A stretch of 32,000 nt of DNA from Deltaproteobacteria bacterium (GCA_031285295.1 JAITWK010000035.1:1-32000); one strand, 5' to 3'; positions 17,036 through 24,542 are shown, numbered from the stretch's first letter. Notes: a model not told the origin generated them from the sequence alone. A program made the numbers and translations.

Positions 17036-17108
17036 GCAGTGTTGTCACGCGAGCCTCTTTGCCTCTGACTGCGCAAGCAGCCAGCAAGGCTTATAATGAC
17101 AACACTGC
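17036..17108. repeat. 73-bp inverted-repeat element (class 2)
   Basis: Perfect 12-bp arms GCAGTGTTGTCA (17036-17047) and TGACAACACTGC (17097-17108) flank an interior with TTTGCCTCTGACTGCG and a smaller GCCT...AGGC stem. The arm core CAGTGTTGxCACG resembles the right arm of the 57-bp elements read in reverse, and the interior matches the partial copy at 12081-12127. It lies between the YkvI-like gene and the TTT-operon terminator. Confidence 0.75.
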
Positions 17109-17140
17109 CAGATTGTGGTGTTTACGTTGTCTTTGCCTGT

Positions 17141-17178
17141 AAAAAAGCGGCCCCCGCGAATCTCGCCGGGGCCGCTTC
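17141..17178 (-). terminator. Intrinsic terminator of the TTT operon
   Basis: Read on the minus strand, AAGCGGCCCCGG pairs with GGGGGCCGCTT and is followed directly by TTTTTT. It begins about 40 bp after the stop of the last operon gene (17217). This is a strong terminator that isolates the operon from the YkvI-like gene. Confidence 0.9.
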
Positions 17179-17216
17179 GCCTAACCCACAAACGCCTTAA
17201 ACACCAAATACTTTTT

Positions 17217-17837
17217 TTAGGCTATGCCAGCCATATCCTTGAGCAGGGCTTCGGTGCGGTTGATGTTGCCAACACCGCAGCTGCACTGCTTGCAGATTTC
17301 TTCCGAGGCCTTGCGCGGAGTTATTTTACCGTTCTTTACCTTTTCCACCATGCTCTTCACCAGGTTGGCGGCAATCAGGCCGTGGCCGCACTGGGTGGTA
17401 ACATGCAGGAATTCTTCGGCGGGCAACTTTTTGAGGTTGCCATGAATGCCGAGCGAAACTTCCTGGGTGTGCAACTTGACGTTGTTTCTCTTGGCCAGTT
17501 CGGCCACGTCGTCGCAAAGCGAGGACACCACGATGGAGATGCCGAGGTCGGCAGTCTTCAGGCGGCGCACGGCTTCTTCAAGAGTTTCGAGATCATTGAA
17601 AACGGCGTGGACAATGGAGTTGTCCTGCACACCGGCGGGCAAATCCGCCACGGTGAGCATGCCGCCCTGACGCATGTCGCCCATGTTGGTCGGATGCAGC
17701 GGGGAAACAATGTCAAAGAACTTTTTCAGCACCTGGGCGGAATCCTTGCCGTTGAACTGCTGGGCGGTAATGCCGAACACTATGTAATCGGTACGCAACG
17801 ATTCTTTCGTACCTCTTCTGTGCAATGTATGGGTCAT
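17217..17837 (-). CDS. Cys-rich protein of unknown function, last gene of the TTT operon
   Basis: I do not recognise a characterised family. The 206-residue soluble protein starts MTHTLHRRGTKESLRTDYIVF and has no signal peptide or membrane segment. A central alpha/beta-looking part (DLGISIVVSSLCDDVAELAKRNN in two pieces) leads to Cys150 in QCGHGLIAANLV and a C-terminal Cys182-x2-Cys185-x-Cys187 (ICKQCSCGVGN). Four closely placed cysteines could hold an Fe-S cluster or a metal (inference). The N-terminal RGTxES is echoed by RGTEE in the ferredoxin-like protein encoded just upstream, 62 bp away. AGGAG about 10 nt before the ATG supports the start. Its place after tctA and a ferredoxin suggests a redox step acting on the imported carboxylate. 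Confidence 0.85.
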   Translation of the reverse strand: MTHTLHRRGTKESLRTDYIVFGITAQQFNGKDSAQVLKKFFDIVSPLHPTNMGDMRQGGMLTVADLPAGVQDNSIVHAVFNDLETLEEAVRRLKTADLGISIVVSSLCDDVAELAKRNNVKLHTQEVSLGIHGNLKKLPAEEFLHVTTQCGHGLIAANLVKSMVEKVKNGKITPRKASEEICKQCSCGVGNINRTEALLKDMAGIA

Positions 17838-17899
17838 GATCTATAGTCTCCTTTTTCCTGGATATTATTTTGAAGTAGAAATGCTTTGGAGCATCTGTT

Positions 17900-18616
17900 C
17901 TAAAATTTAAGCTGCATCCGGCCCATGCCGATGTTGGTCTTGCCGTTCAGCGAAGATGTAAAACCGGCTTCCTTGATCATCGCGTACATGGGGAAGGAAC
18001 CATCGTCTTCAGCCATGCAGCAGATATCCAGGCTGAAAACGGTATCCAGCTCAGCGGAGACTTTTTTGATGTCCTTCAGCACCTGCACGACCTTGTCGTT
18101 GGGGCAGATGAATTCAACAATGGCGGAAAGCGCCTTTTCATTGATGAATTCCTTGTTCATTTCGCCGGTTTTCACGTTGGTCATCAGCGAGGTAACCGGG
18201 TTGTAAGGCTCAAATTCAACATTGCTGGCGGCGCAGGCCTTGGCGACCTTTTCTACGTCATAGAAGCGCGTACCGGTACCGGGGCGGCCCAGTTCGACGG
18301 CGATACCGCAAACGCCCTTGCCGAAACGGTTGGTCACGTCGTTGGTCTTCATTTCTTCGGTGCCGCGTCCGAGCACGTTGGTGGACTTGTGGGTAACCCA
18401 CGGGTCGCTGAAGGTCTTGCGCAGCAGACGGGCTTCGGTGTAGGTTTCGTCGTTTTTCAGCGCATCTTTCGGGCAAACTTTGGCTTTGAGGCACACGCCG
18501 CATTCCACGCATTCGTCCAGGTCGATAACGGCCTTACGGTCTTTCACCTCAATGGCGTTCATCGGGCAGTAAGGCACGCAGAGGCCGCAGCCTATACAAG
18601 TATCCATGACTAACAT
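17900..18616 (-). CDS. Two-cluster ferredoxin with a C-terminal domain of unknown function
   Basis: A 238-residue cytoplasmic protein. The first 50 residues form a ferredoxin module: Cys7, 10, 13, 17 in the standard CxxCxxCxxxCP pattern, then Cys36, 39, 42 and 48, where the last spacing is five residues instead of three. That still allows a 4Fe-4S cluster but is unusual. The remaining 170 or so residues (RGTEEMKTNDV, CGIAVELGRPGTGTRFYDVEKV, NPVTSLM, SLDICCMAEDDG) match no enzyme I can name. GAGGAG 8 nt upstream supports the ATG at 18616. It lies 64 bp after tctA on the same strand and 62 bp before the Cys-rich gene, so the two probably form a complex or electron-transfer pair linked to the TTT substrate (inference). 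Confidence 0.88.
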   Translation of the reverse strand: MLVMDTCIGCGLCVPYCPMNAIEVKDRKAVIDLDECVECGVCLKAKVCPKDALKNDETYTEARLLRKTFSDPWVTHKSTNVLGRGTEEMKTNDVTNRFGKGVCGIAVELGRPGTGTRFYDVEKVAKACAASNVEFEPYNPVTSLMTNVKTGEMNKEFINEKALSAIVEFICPNDKVVQVLKDIKKVSAELDTVFSLDICCMAEDDGSFPMYAMIKEAGFTSSLNGKTNIGMGRMQLKF

Positions 18617-18680
18617 TAGTTATCTCCTCAAGTTAAGGTTGTTGGTTAATGGTTATAGTTGGTCAATAAAACTCAAGTTA

Positions 18681-20195
18681 TTAAGCCGCCGCTTTTTTGG
18701 AACCACGGAAATGCCGGATGGCTTCCATGGCAAAGGGCAGTATAAAGGCTGCGGCGGCAACGCAAAGCAGCACCAGCGAAATCGGACGGTCAAAGAAGAT
18801 GGAGAAATCGCCGCGCGAGGTAATCAGGGCCCGGCGGAATTCCGATTCCGCAAGCACACCCAGCACCAGGCCGAGGATGATCGAAACGATGGGGAACTTG
18901 TAACGCTCAAGCACATAGCCGCAGAGGCCGGAGCCGAGCATCACCCATATGTCCATCATGCTGTTGCGTACCGAATAGCAGCCGACGATGCACAGCAGCA
19001 GAATGATTGGCGAAAGCAGGGAATAGGGCACTTTGATGATGTGCGAGTAAGCCTTGATGAACGGTTTGGCGTAAAGCACAAACAGAATGTTGGCCACCAG
19101 CGAACCGCCAAAAATGGCGTACACAAAGGGCAGGTGGTCGGTAAAGAGCAGCGGGCCGGGCTTCATGCCGTGGATGATGAACGCGCCGAGCATGACCGCA
19201 GTGGTGGCGCTGCCGGGAATGCCCAGGGCCATCAAGGGTACCAGAGCGCCGTTGGCGGCCGCGTTGTTGGATGATTCCGGAGCGAGAATACCTTCGGGAA
19301 TGCCTGTGCCCCATTTTTCCGGGGTTTTGGACCAGCGCATGCCTTCGCTGTAGGCCATAACGGCGGCGGTGGTAGCGCCTACGCCCGGCAGAATGCCGAT
19401 GATCGTGCCAAGGGTGGCGGATCGGGCGAACAGCGCGGGGCGTCCGGGCATAAGCCATTCCTTGATCGAAGGCAGGGCGCTTTTGGTGTTTTTGGAGCGG
19501 GCCACCTTGACCGGGTCTACCTTGCCGTCGCCCTGAATTTTACGCATCACTTCGGAGATGGCGAACAGGCCGGTTACCACCGGAATAAAGTTGATGCCCG
19601 CCATCAGTTCGGCGCTGCCAAAGGTAAAGCGGTTGCTGCCGACCATGGGGTCAATGCCGATGGTGGCCAGAAACAGCCCCAGACCGGCGCAGATAAAACC
19701 TTTGATCTCATTGCCCTTGTTCATGGCCGAAATAACGCTGATACCGGCAATGGCCAGGGCGAAATATTCTGGTGAGCCGAAACTCAAGGCGAATTTGGCC
19801 ATTTGCGGGGCCAGGGTAATCAGAATAAGTGTACCGAAAATGCCGCCGCAGGCGGAGGCGGAAATGGCCCAGCCCAATGCCTTGGATGATTCACCCCGTT
19901 CGGCCATGGGGTAGCCGTCCAGAGTGGTGGCAACGGCTTCCGGCGCACCGGGAATGCGGAAAAGAATGGCGCTGATGGAGCCGGAAAACACTGCTGACAA
20001 ATAGGTGGAAATCAGCAGCAAAAAGGCGGCGGTGGGCGAGAGCGAATAGGTAATCGGAATCAGCAAGACTACGGCCATGGTGCCGCTGATGCCGGGCAGC
20101 GCCCCGCAAACCAATCCGAACAGCGTTCCCGCCGAAAGGATCAGAAGGTTAAGTGGCGCAAGCGCGCTGAGCATTCCTGTTAAAGCTTCCAACAT
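18681..20195 (-). CDS. tctA: Tripartite tricarboxylate transporter large membrane subunit TctA
   Basis: A 504-residue integral membrane protein forming the translocation channel of a TTT system, which takes up carboxylates bound by the periplasmic protein TctC. Family signatures are clear: GLVCGALPGISGTMAVVLLIP near the N terminus, TLDGYPMAERGESSKALGWA, GILPGVGATTAAVMAYSEGM and ESSNNAAANGALVPLMALGIPG. These two Gly-Pro-rich repeats are the hallmark of TctA. About twelve hydrophobic segments and a normal length are seen. GAGG lies about 10 nt before the ATG at 20195. tctB ends 47 bp upstream. The substrate cannot be read from TctA; citrate, tartrate, aromatic acids and others are known for the family. 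Confidence 0.96.
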   Translation of the reverse strand: MLEALTGMLSALAPLNLLILSAGTLFGLVCGALPGISGTMAVVLLIPITYSLSPTAAFLLLISTYLSAVFSGSISAILFRIPGAPEAVATTLDGYPMAERGESSKALGWAISASACGGIFGTLILITLAPQMAKFALSFGSPEYFALAIAGISVISAMNKGNEIKGFICAGLGLFLATIGIDPMVGSNRFTFGSAELMAGINFIPVVTGLFAISEVMRKIQGDGKVDPVKVARSKNTKSALPSIKEWLMPGRPALFARSATLGTIIGILPGVGATTAAVMAYSEGMRWSKTPEKWGTGIPEGILAPESSNNAAANGALVPLMALGIPGSATTAVMLGAFIIHGMKPGPLLFTDHLPFVYAIFGGSLVANILFVLYAKPFIKAYSHIIKVPYSLLSPIILLLCIVGCYSVRNSMMDIWVMLGSGLCGYVLERYKFPIVSIILGLVLGVLAESEFRRALITSRGDFSIFFDRPISLVLLCVAAAAFILPFAMEAIRHFRGSKKAAA

Positions 20196-20242
20196 GGTCT
20201 GTACCTCACTAACAAAATATCACGGCAAAAATGCGGCTCTGC

Positions 20243-20818
20243 CTAGTAAAACAACTGGGAAAGTTCCCGAAACAGGGAAATCCCTCTGGGCAAAGGCACT
20301 TTGAGGGCAATGCCGAAAATGCCGACAACCAGGCCGGTCATGCAAAGCGGAATCAGCACGGCGTAAATGCGCTTGGCCCCCAGGCTCAGCATGTAAACGC
20401 TCATGGTTATAAGTGTTACCGCCACAAAACCCAGATAGGGCAGGGCCGCCATATAAACGACCAGAAAGCCCAAGGTGTAAAAAGCGCGTTGCGGGTGGGT
20501 GGCTTCTTCTGTTGGCATACCTTCCGCGTCCGTGACCACCTCTGCGCTTTCTTCGCTTATAGCGTCTTTGCTGGTTGCTTCTGCCTGTATGGCCTTGGCC
20601 GCATCCTGCTTGTCGCGGCGGACTATGCGCAAAACCAGCAGCAGGGCGGAAAAAATTGCGACCATACCCAGCGAGAGTATCGGCCAGGTGGCTGGTGTAA
20701 TTATCGCCTTGCTGCGTCCTACCGGTATGTCCATGGCTATCGAAATCAGGTAAGCCGAGCCCAGTAGCAGGACGAGCAGAAAGATTACCTCACCGTGTTT
20801 GGTGATGCGCTGTAACAT
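20243..20818 (-). CDS. tctB: Tripartite tricarboxylate transporter small membrane subunit TctB
   Basis: A 191-residue membrane protein with about four hydrophobic segments, the small subunit that pairs with TctA. The N-terminal GEVIFLLVLLLGSAYLISIA, then ITPATWPILSLGMVAIFSALL, match the TctB pattern. The protein is longer than the usual 140-160 residues because of an acidic, Ala/Glu-rich hydrophilic insertion at about residues 62-103 (includes AEATSKDAISEESAEVV) between the second and third segments. AGAGGAG lies 6 nt upstream of the ATG, a strong site. It sits between tctC (about 190 bp upstream, across several hairpins) and tctA. Confidence 0.92.
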   Translation of the reverse strand: MLQRITKHGEVIFLLVLLLGSAYLISIAMDIPVGRSKAIITPATWPILSLGMVAIFSALLLVLRIVRRDKQDAAKAIQAEATSKDAISEESAEVVTDAEGMPTEEATHPQRAFYTLGFLVVYMAALPYLGFVAVTLITMSVYMLSLGAKRIYAVLIPLCMTGLVVGIFGIALKVPLPRGISLFRELSQLFY

Positions 20819-20884
20819 GTCAACTCCTCTGAAACTTGCCGGCTACTGAAGGCCGACCGTGATATTCGTGATATTCGGGCATAA

Positions 20885-20934
20885 CCCGGAAGTTGCTCAA
20901 TGCTACAAGGGTCAGTTTTGAAACAACTTCCGGG
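20885..20934 (-). promoter_or_regulatory. Intra-operon stem-loop between tctC and tctB
   Basis: Perfect 11-bp arms CCCGGAAGTTG (20885-20895) and CAACTTCCGGG (20924-20934) enclose a 28-nt loop. No T-tract follows on the minus strand. The position suggests an mRNA processing or stability element that lets tctC be made in excess over the membrane genes (inference). Confidence 0.6.
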
Positions 20935-20952
20935 GATATGTTCAGACTAATG

Positions 20953-21024
20953 GAAGCCCAACGGCTTCTGCTCTGGACTAGAAGCCCAACGGCTTCTGCT
21001 CTGGATTAGAAGCCCAGTTGCTTC
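20953..21024 (-). repeat. 28-bp tandem repeat carrying GAAGCC/GGCTTC hairpins at the tctC 3' end
   Basis: Three units begin at 20953, 20981 and 21009, an exact 28-bp period. The first two contain the perfect hairpin GAAGCC-CAAC-GGCTTC. The third overlaps the tctC stop codon and forms the imperfect GAAGC-CCAGTT-GCTTC. The two extra units look like duplications of the end of the gene. Together with the stem at 20885-20934 they make a hairpin-rich intercistronic region. Confidence 0.82.
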
Positions 21025-21980
21025 ATGGCAACGGTCAGTTCGTCCACTTCGGTCTTGAGGAACTTGCCGAAGTCTTCAGAGTTCAGGTAGCCGGGGCGCA
21101 GGTCGAGGTTGGATTCTTTAACGAGCTTCATGTAATCAGCATCTTCAGAGGCTTTCAGGAAGGTGTCGTGCAGTTTTTTCACGATTTGCGGGTCGGTGCC
21201 TTTCTTCACCAAAACGCCGCGCCAAATACCAATGGTGCAGTTCCAGCCCTTTTCAACGGTGCAGGGCAGGTTCGGGAAGGCTTCCACGCGCTTGTCGGCA
21301 AGCACAACCAGAGGGGTCATGCTGTTGCTGGCCAGGTAGCCGCCCAGGGGGCCGAATTCGTCAAGAATGGCGTCCAGATGGCCGCCCAGCAGCGCGGCCT
21401 GCATGGCACCGGCGCTTTCGTAAGGCACATACTGCATTTCAATGCCCATGGCGTTCAGCAGCATCACGGCCATAACTTCGTCAAAGCTGGCCGAGCCGGT
21501 TCCGCCCAGAGTCAGCTTGCCGGGATTTTCTTTGGCGTAGGCAACCAGCTCTTCAATGGTCTTGAAGGGGCTTTTTTCGGTGTTCACGGCCAGAACGGTG
21601 GTGTCGTGCTGGAGGCGAATAACCGGTTCGTAAGCATCAAGGCCGTGCGGGGTTTTGCCAGCCGCAACGTTAACCACGTAGTTGGACGAAACGGTCCAGA
21701 TGGTGTGGCCGTCGGCGTCCTGCTTGGTAACGTAGTCACCGGCAATGGCACCGGAAGCGCCGGGCATGTTGACCACCACCATGTTGGTGTTCAAAAGCTC
21801 GCCAACAGGCTTGCTGATGGAACGGGCGAACAGGTCGGTACCGCCGCCGGCACCCCAGCCGCAGGCCACTTCGATGTTACGCGTAGGATACTTAAGGTCT
21901 TCGGCGGCAGCCATTACGGGAAGCGCCAACATAGCCAGCATGGCCAATACAAGGAATTTTCCAGATTTAACACGCGCCAT
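21006..21980 (-). CDS. tctC: Tripartite tricarboxylate transporter substrate-binding protein TctC
   Basis: A 324-residue periplasmic binding protein (Bug/TctC family) that captures the carboxylate and delivers it to TctAB. A classic signal peptide is visible (KFLVLAMLAMLALPVMAAA, then EDLKYP). The mature protein has the family motifs IEVACGWGAGGGTDLFARSI, VVNMPGASGAIAGDYV and LGGTGSASFDEVMAVMLL. The ATG at 21980 is chosen: a GGGG/AAGG site ends 6 nt upstream, while the ATG immediately before it would leave only 3 nt and the longer open frame to 22049 adds non-signal residues. It is the first gene of the operon and lies 106 bp downstream of the predicted sigma-54 start. Ligand unknown. Confidence 0.95.
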   Translation of the reverse strand: MARVKSGKFLVLAMLAMLALPVMAAAEDLKYPTRNIEVACGWGAGGGTDLFARSISKPVGELLNTNMVVVNMPGASGAIAGDYVTKQDADGHTIWTVSSNYVVNVAAGKTPHGLDAYEPVIRLQHDTTVLAVNTEKSPFKTIEELVAYAKENPGKLTLGGTGSASFDEVMAVMLLNAMGIEMQYVPYESAGAMQAALLGGHLDAILDEFGPLGGYLASNSMTPLVVLADKRVEAFPNLPCTVEKGWNCTIGIWRGVLVKKGTDPQIVKKLHDTFLKASEDADYMKLVKESNLDLRPGYLNSEDFGKFLKTEVDELTVAMKQLGF

Positions 21981-22096
21981 CATAATCCCCTTTTTTGAGT
22001 TAAAATGGTAGATATACCCGGTTTGCCGGGTTTGCCAACTAACAAGCACAATTGGTTTTGCGCATTTTTATCGGGACATTGGTTCTATTGGCAATG

Positions 22097-22112
22097 AGCA
22101 ATATCTGTGCCT
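22097..22112 (-). promoter_or_regulatory. Sigma-54 (-24/-12) promoter of the TTT operon
   Basis: On the minus strand AGGCACAGATATTGCT fits the sigma-54 consensus TGGCAC-N5-TTGCA/T, with the invariant GG and GC dinucleotides at the right 10-bp spacing. The expected start is near 22086, giving a leader of about 105 nt before the tctC ATG. A sigma-54-dependent activator gene is divergently adjacent, which strongly supports use of this site. Confidence 0.85.
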
Positions 22113-22222
22113 GTGTTCTGCTTTTTTTCATTGCGATCAGCAAACCGGATATTTTTATTACGATTTTTTATAATAAGGTAGAAACGGTGTATTTTTATTG
22201 TTCGGGTAGGGAGCTTGACAAG

Positions 22223-22294
22223 TGTTTCAAAAATGTTTCAAAGGTGTTGCAAGAATGTTTCAGGATGTAACGGTATGAAACGCTTTGTGAAACA
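22223..22294. promoter_or_regulatory. Upstream activating sequence: phased TGTTTCA half-sites
   Basis: TGTTTCA occurs at 22223, 22234 and 22256 and TGTTGCA at 22245, i.e. four half-sites exactly 11 bp apart, on one face of the helix. Inverted half-sites TGAAACG (22276) and TGAAACA (22288) follow. The array is about 110-180 bp upstream of the sigma-54 promoter, the usual distance for a Fis-type enhancer-binding activator. The neighbouring regulator is the likely ligand (inference). Confidence 0.8.
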
Positions 22295-22341
22295 TTACAA
22301 ATGGATCTGCTACAGGAAAATTCGGAAAAGAGAGGATTGAT

Positions 22342-24420
22342 GTGCCTAATTTATTGATAAATCAAAAGAAACTTAAGATAACTGTGGTAACCGGCTACCC
22401 AATTCTTACCGAGATGGCAAAAAAGGTTAATGTGCCGGATGTTGAACTCAAGGTGCTGGAAGTAGTGGGTGAAAAAGCGGTAAGTTCGCTTATGCTTGGC
22501 GATTGCGATGTCGTTATCGGCCGTGGCGCTACCTATAACGCCTTGAAGGAAAAATACCGGGGTGCGGCCAACGCGATTCCCTGCGTTGAGTTGCAGGTAT
22601 CCGGCTATGACGTAGTCATGGCTTTGCAGCGGTGCAAGGATCGCTATGGAACCAGAATGATCGCTGTAATCGGTTCAAAGAATATGGTGGATGGCGTGCA
22701 GGATGTTGCCAAAAGCATGGGCTTTAAATTGCTGCATTTTATTGCCACCAATGAGGAAGAAACCCGTCAAAGCCTGCGTAAAAGCGTGGAGAACGGTTTG
22801 GATATTGTTATCGGCGGCGGCCTGGTAAACCGGCTGGCTTACGAATTTCCGGTTACGGTTTTCATCATTCAATCGGGCGAAACCGCGCTTCTTCACGCCA
22901 TAGAGGAAGCTAAGCGCACGGCCGATGTGGCTATGAAAGAAAGAGCCGTGGCGGTTCGTATGCAAACCATTCTGGATAATATCCATGAAGGGGTTGTGGC
23001 CGTGGATTTGAACGGTTGCATAACCGTGTGCAACACACCGGCCCGGCTGGGCCTGGGTGGGGTGGCCGGAGAGGAGCTGATCGGCAGGAATATTTCCACA
23101 GTCATGCCCGGTTCCGCAATTCGGACAGTGCTGGAAAATGCCGTGCCGCAACTGGGTGTGATTTATAAAAAGGATAAAAATATTCTGGTGCAGAACCTGC
23201 AACCAATTTTGGTCAATAATACCCTGGCCGGGGTGACGATAACCTTCCAGGAGGCGGTAAGTTTGCAGGAACTGGAAGGAAAGCTGCGCCATACCATGCA
23301 TGAAAAAGGGCATACGGCCAGGTATACTTTTAACGATTGTATCGGCGAAAGTTTTGCTATTCAGGAAGCGCTGGCCAGGGCTATCAAGTTCAGTCGGGTC
23401 AATTCCAATATCATTCTTTATGGCGAAACCGGCACCGGCAAGGAGGTTTTCGCCCAGAGCATTCATAATGCCAGTGTGCGCCGTGAAGGGCCTTTTGTGG
23501 CCGTTAACTGCGCCGCCCTGCCGGAAAACCTGCTGGAAAGCGAGCTTTTCGGTTATGTGAGCGGTGCTTTTACCGGCGCTTCACGCGGCGGCAAAATGGG
23601 GCTGTTTGAAATGGCGCATGGCGGCACCATCTTTTTGGATGAGGTCTCTGAAATTCCTGTGACCCTGCAAGGCAGACTGCTGCGGGTATTGCAGGAACAG
23701 AAGGTTATGCGGCTTGGCCACGATCGGGTGCTGCCCATTGATGTGCGCGTTATTGCGGCTTCCAACAAAAACCTGGATAAATTGGCCGAACAGGAATTGT
23801 TCCGCCAGGATTTGCTCTACCGCTTGGATGTGCTTCACATCACCATTCCGCCCCTGCGCGAACGGGGCAAGGATATTCCGGCCCTGGCTTCCGCTTTTGT
23901 GCGTGAAGCCGGTATCCGGCTGCGCGGCCAGCCGGTGTATCTGGATCCGGAAGCCGGAGAAGTTTTACGTCTGTATGAATGGCCCGGTAACGTACGTGAA
24001 CTGTACAATATCTGTGAGCGCATCTGCGCTTTGTCCAGTTCACAGGTAATTCAGGCCAGGGACGTATATGAGGCCTTTGATCAGTTTGAGGCCAGTTGTC
24101 CGCTGCCGGAGTATATGTTGCTACCGGATTCGTCATATGCGTCATCAGCGGAGCTGCCGTATTCGGCCCGCCCGGAAGCATCTTTTTCACCACGCCCGGA
24201 GCAGCCACACGCGCCATCTTCGGAGCCGTCCTATCCGGTACGCCGGGAACAATCATATGCGCCGTACCCGGAACCGCATCTGGAAGAGCGGGCGCCCCGG
24301 CTGTCGCTGGAAAAAGCGCTGGCCCTGTCCGGCAACAATAAAAGCAGGGCGGCCCAGATGCTGGGCATCAGCCGGACAACCTTGTGGCGCAGGATGCGCG
24401 AAGCCGGTTTGGGCGAGTAA
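22342..24420 (+). CDS. Sigma-54-dependent activator with PrpR_N, PAS, AAA+ and Fis-type HTH domains
   Basis: A 692-residue enhancer-binding protein, predicted to sense a carboxylate and activate the TTT operon. Domains: PrpR_N-like sensor at about 15-190 (DCDVVIGRGATYNALKEKY, VIGGGLVNRLA), PAS at about 210-310, and AAA+ at about 330-570 with Walker A GETGTGKE (from about 361). GAFTGA at 408-413 is the loop needed to contact sigma-54. A C-terminal Fis-type HTH (NNKSRAAQMLGISRTTLWRR) ends the protein. The start is GTG at 22342, with AGAGGA about 6 nt upstream; an ATG overlapping it at 22340 is out of frame and meets a stop after five codons. About 70 residues of Pro/Ser/Glu/Tyr-rich repeats (584-653, e.g. 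SSEPSYPVRREQSY) separate AAA+ from HTH, much longer than usual. Confidence 0.95.
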   Translation: MPNLLINQKKLKITVVTGYPILTEMAKKVNVPDVELKVLEVVGEKAVSSLMLGDCDVVIGRGATYNALKEKYRGAANAIPCVELQVSGYDVVMALQRCKDRYGTRMIAVIGSKNMVDGVQDVAKSMGFKLLHFIATNEEETRQSLRKSVENGLDIVIGGGLVNRLAYEFPVTVFIIQSGETALLHAIEEAKRTADVAMKERAVAVRMQTILDNIHEGVVAVDLNGCITVCNTPARLGLGGVAGEELIGRNISTVMPGSAIRTVLENAVPQLGVIYKKDKNILVQNLQPILVNNTLAGVTITFQEAVSLQELEGKLRHTMHEKGHTARYTFNDCIGESFAIQEALARAIKFSRVNSNIILYGETGTGKEVFAQSIHNASVRREGPFVAVNCAALPENLLESELFGYVSGAFTGASRGGKMGLFEMAHGGTIFLDEVSEIPVTLQGRLLRVLQEQKVMRLGHDRVLPIDVRVIAASNKNLDKLAEQELFRQDLLYRLDVLHITIPPLRERGKDIPALASAFVREAGIRLRGQPVYLDPEAGEVLRLYEWPGNVRELYNICERICALSSSQVIQARDVYEAFDQFEASCPLPEYMLLPDSSYASSAELPYSARPEASFSPRPEQPHAPSSEPSYPVRREQSYAPYPEPHLEERAPRLSLEKALALSGNNKSRAAQMLGISRTTLWRRMREAGLGE

Positions 24421-24542
24421 GAAAAGCCGAATTCTGAAACAATCTGTGGCAATTTTTGTTTGAAAGATTTTGCTTTACTTTTTTCGGAAAAAACAGCATC
24501 TTCTCAAGAACAAATTAATTCTATATAACAAGATATATTGAT

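Larger units (their letters stand above)
21981..22341. promoter_or_regulatory. Divergent regulatory region between tctC and its activator
   Basis: About 360 bp with no credible gene. From left to right it holds a leader for tctC, a sigma-54 promoter facing left, an AT-rich stretch at about 22140-22200 that could bend, and an array of activator half-sites directly upstream of the regulator gene. A TTGACA at 22215-22220 overlaps the array and could be a -35 element for the regulator, which would allow autorepression; no convincing -10 was found. Confidence 0.75.

Noticed and set aside
22052..22270. A 72-residue hydrophobic open frame in the tctC/regulator gap
   Set aside because: It covers the sigma-54 promoter and half of the activator array, has no good ribosome site, and its composition follows from AT-rich DNA.
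24435..24441. A lone TGAAACA half-site downstream of the activator, before metN
   Set aside because: A single 7-bp match with no partner and no -24/-12 promoter nearby; it could occur by chance.
24421..24542. Possible riboswitch or sigma-54 promoter upstream of metN
   Set aside because: No S-box-type structure could be drawn, and the best TGGCA-like match lacks the GC at -12.
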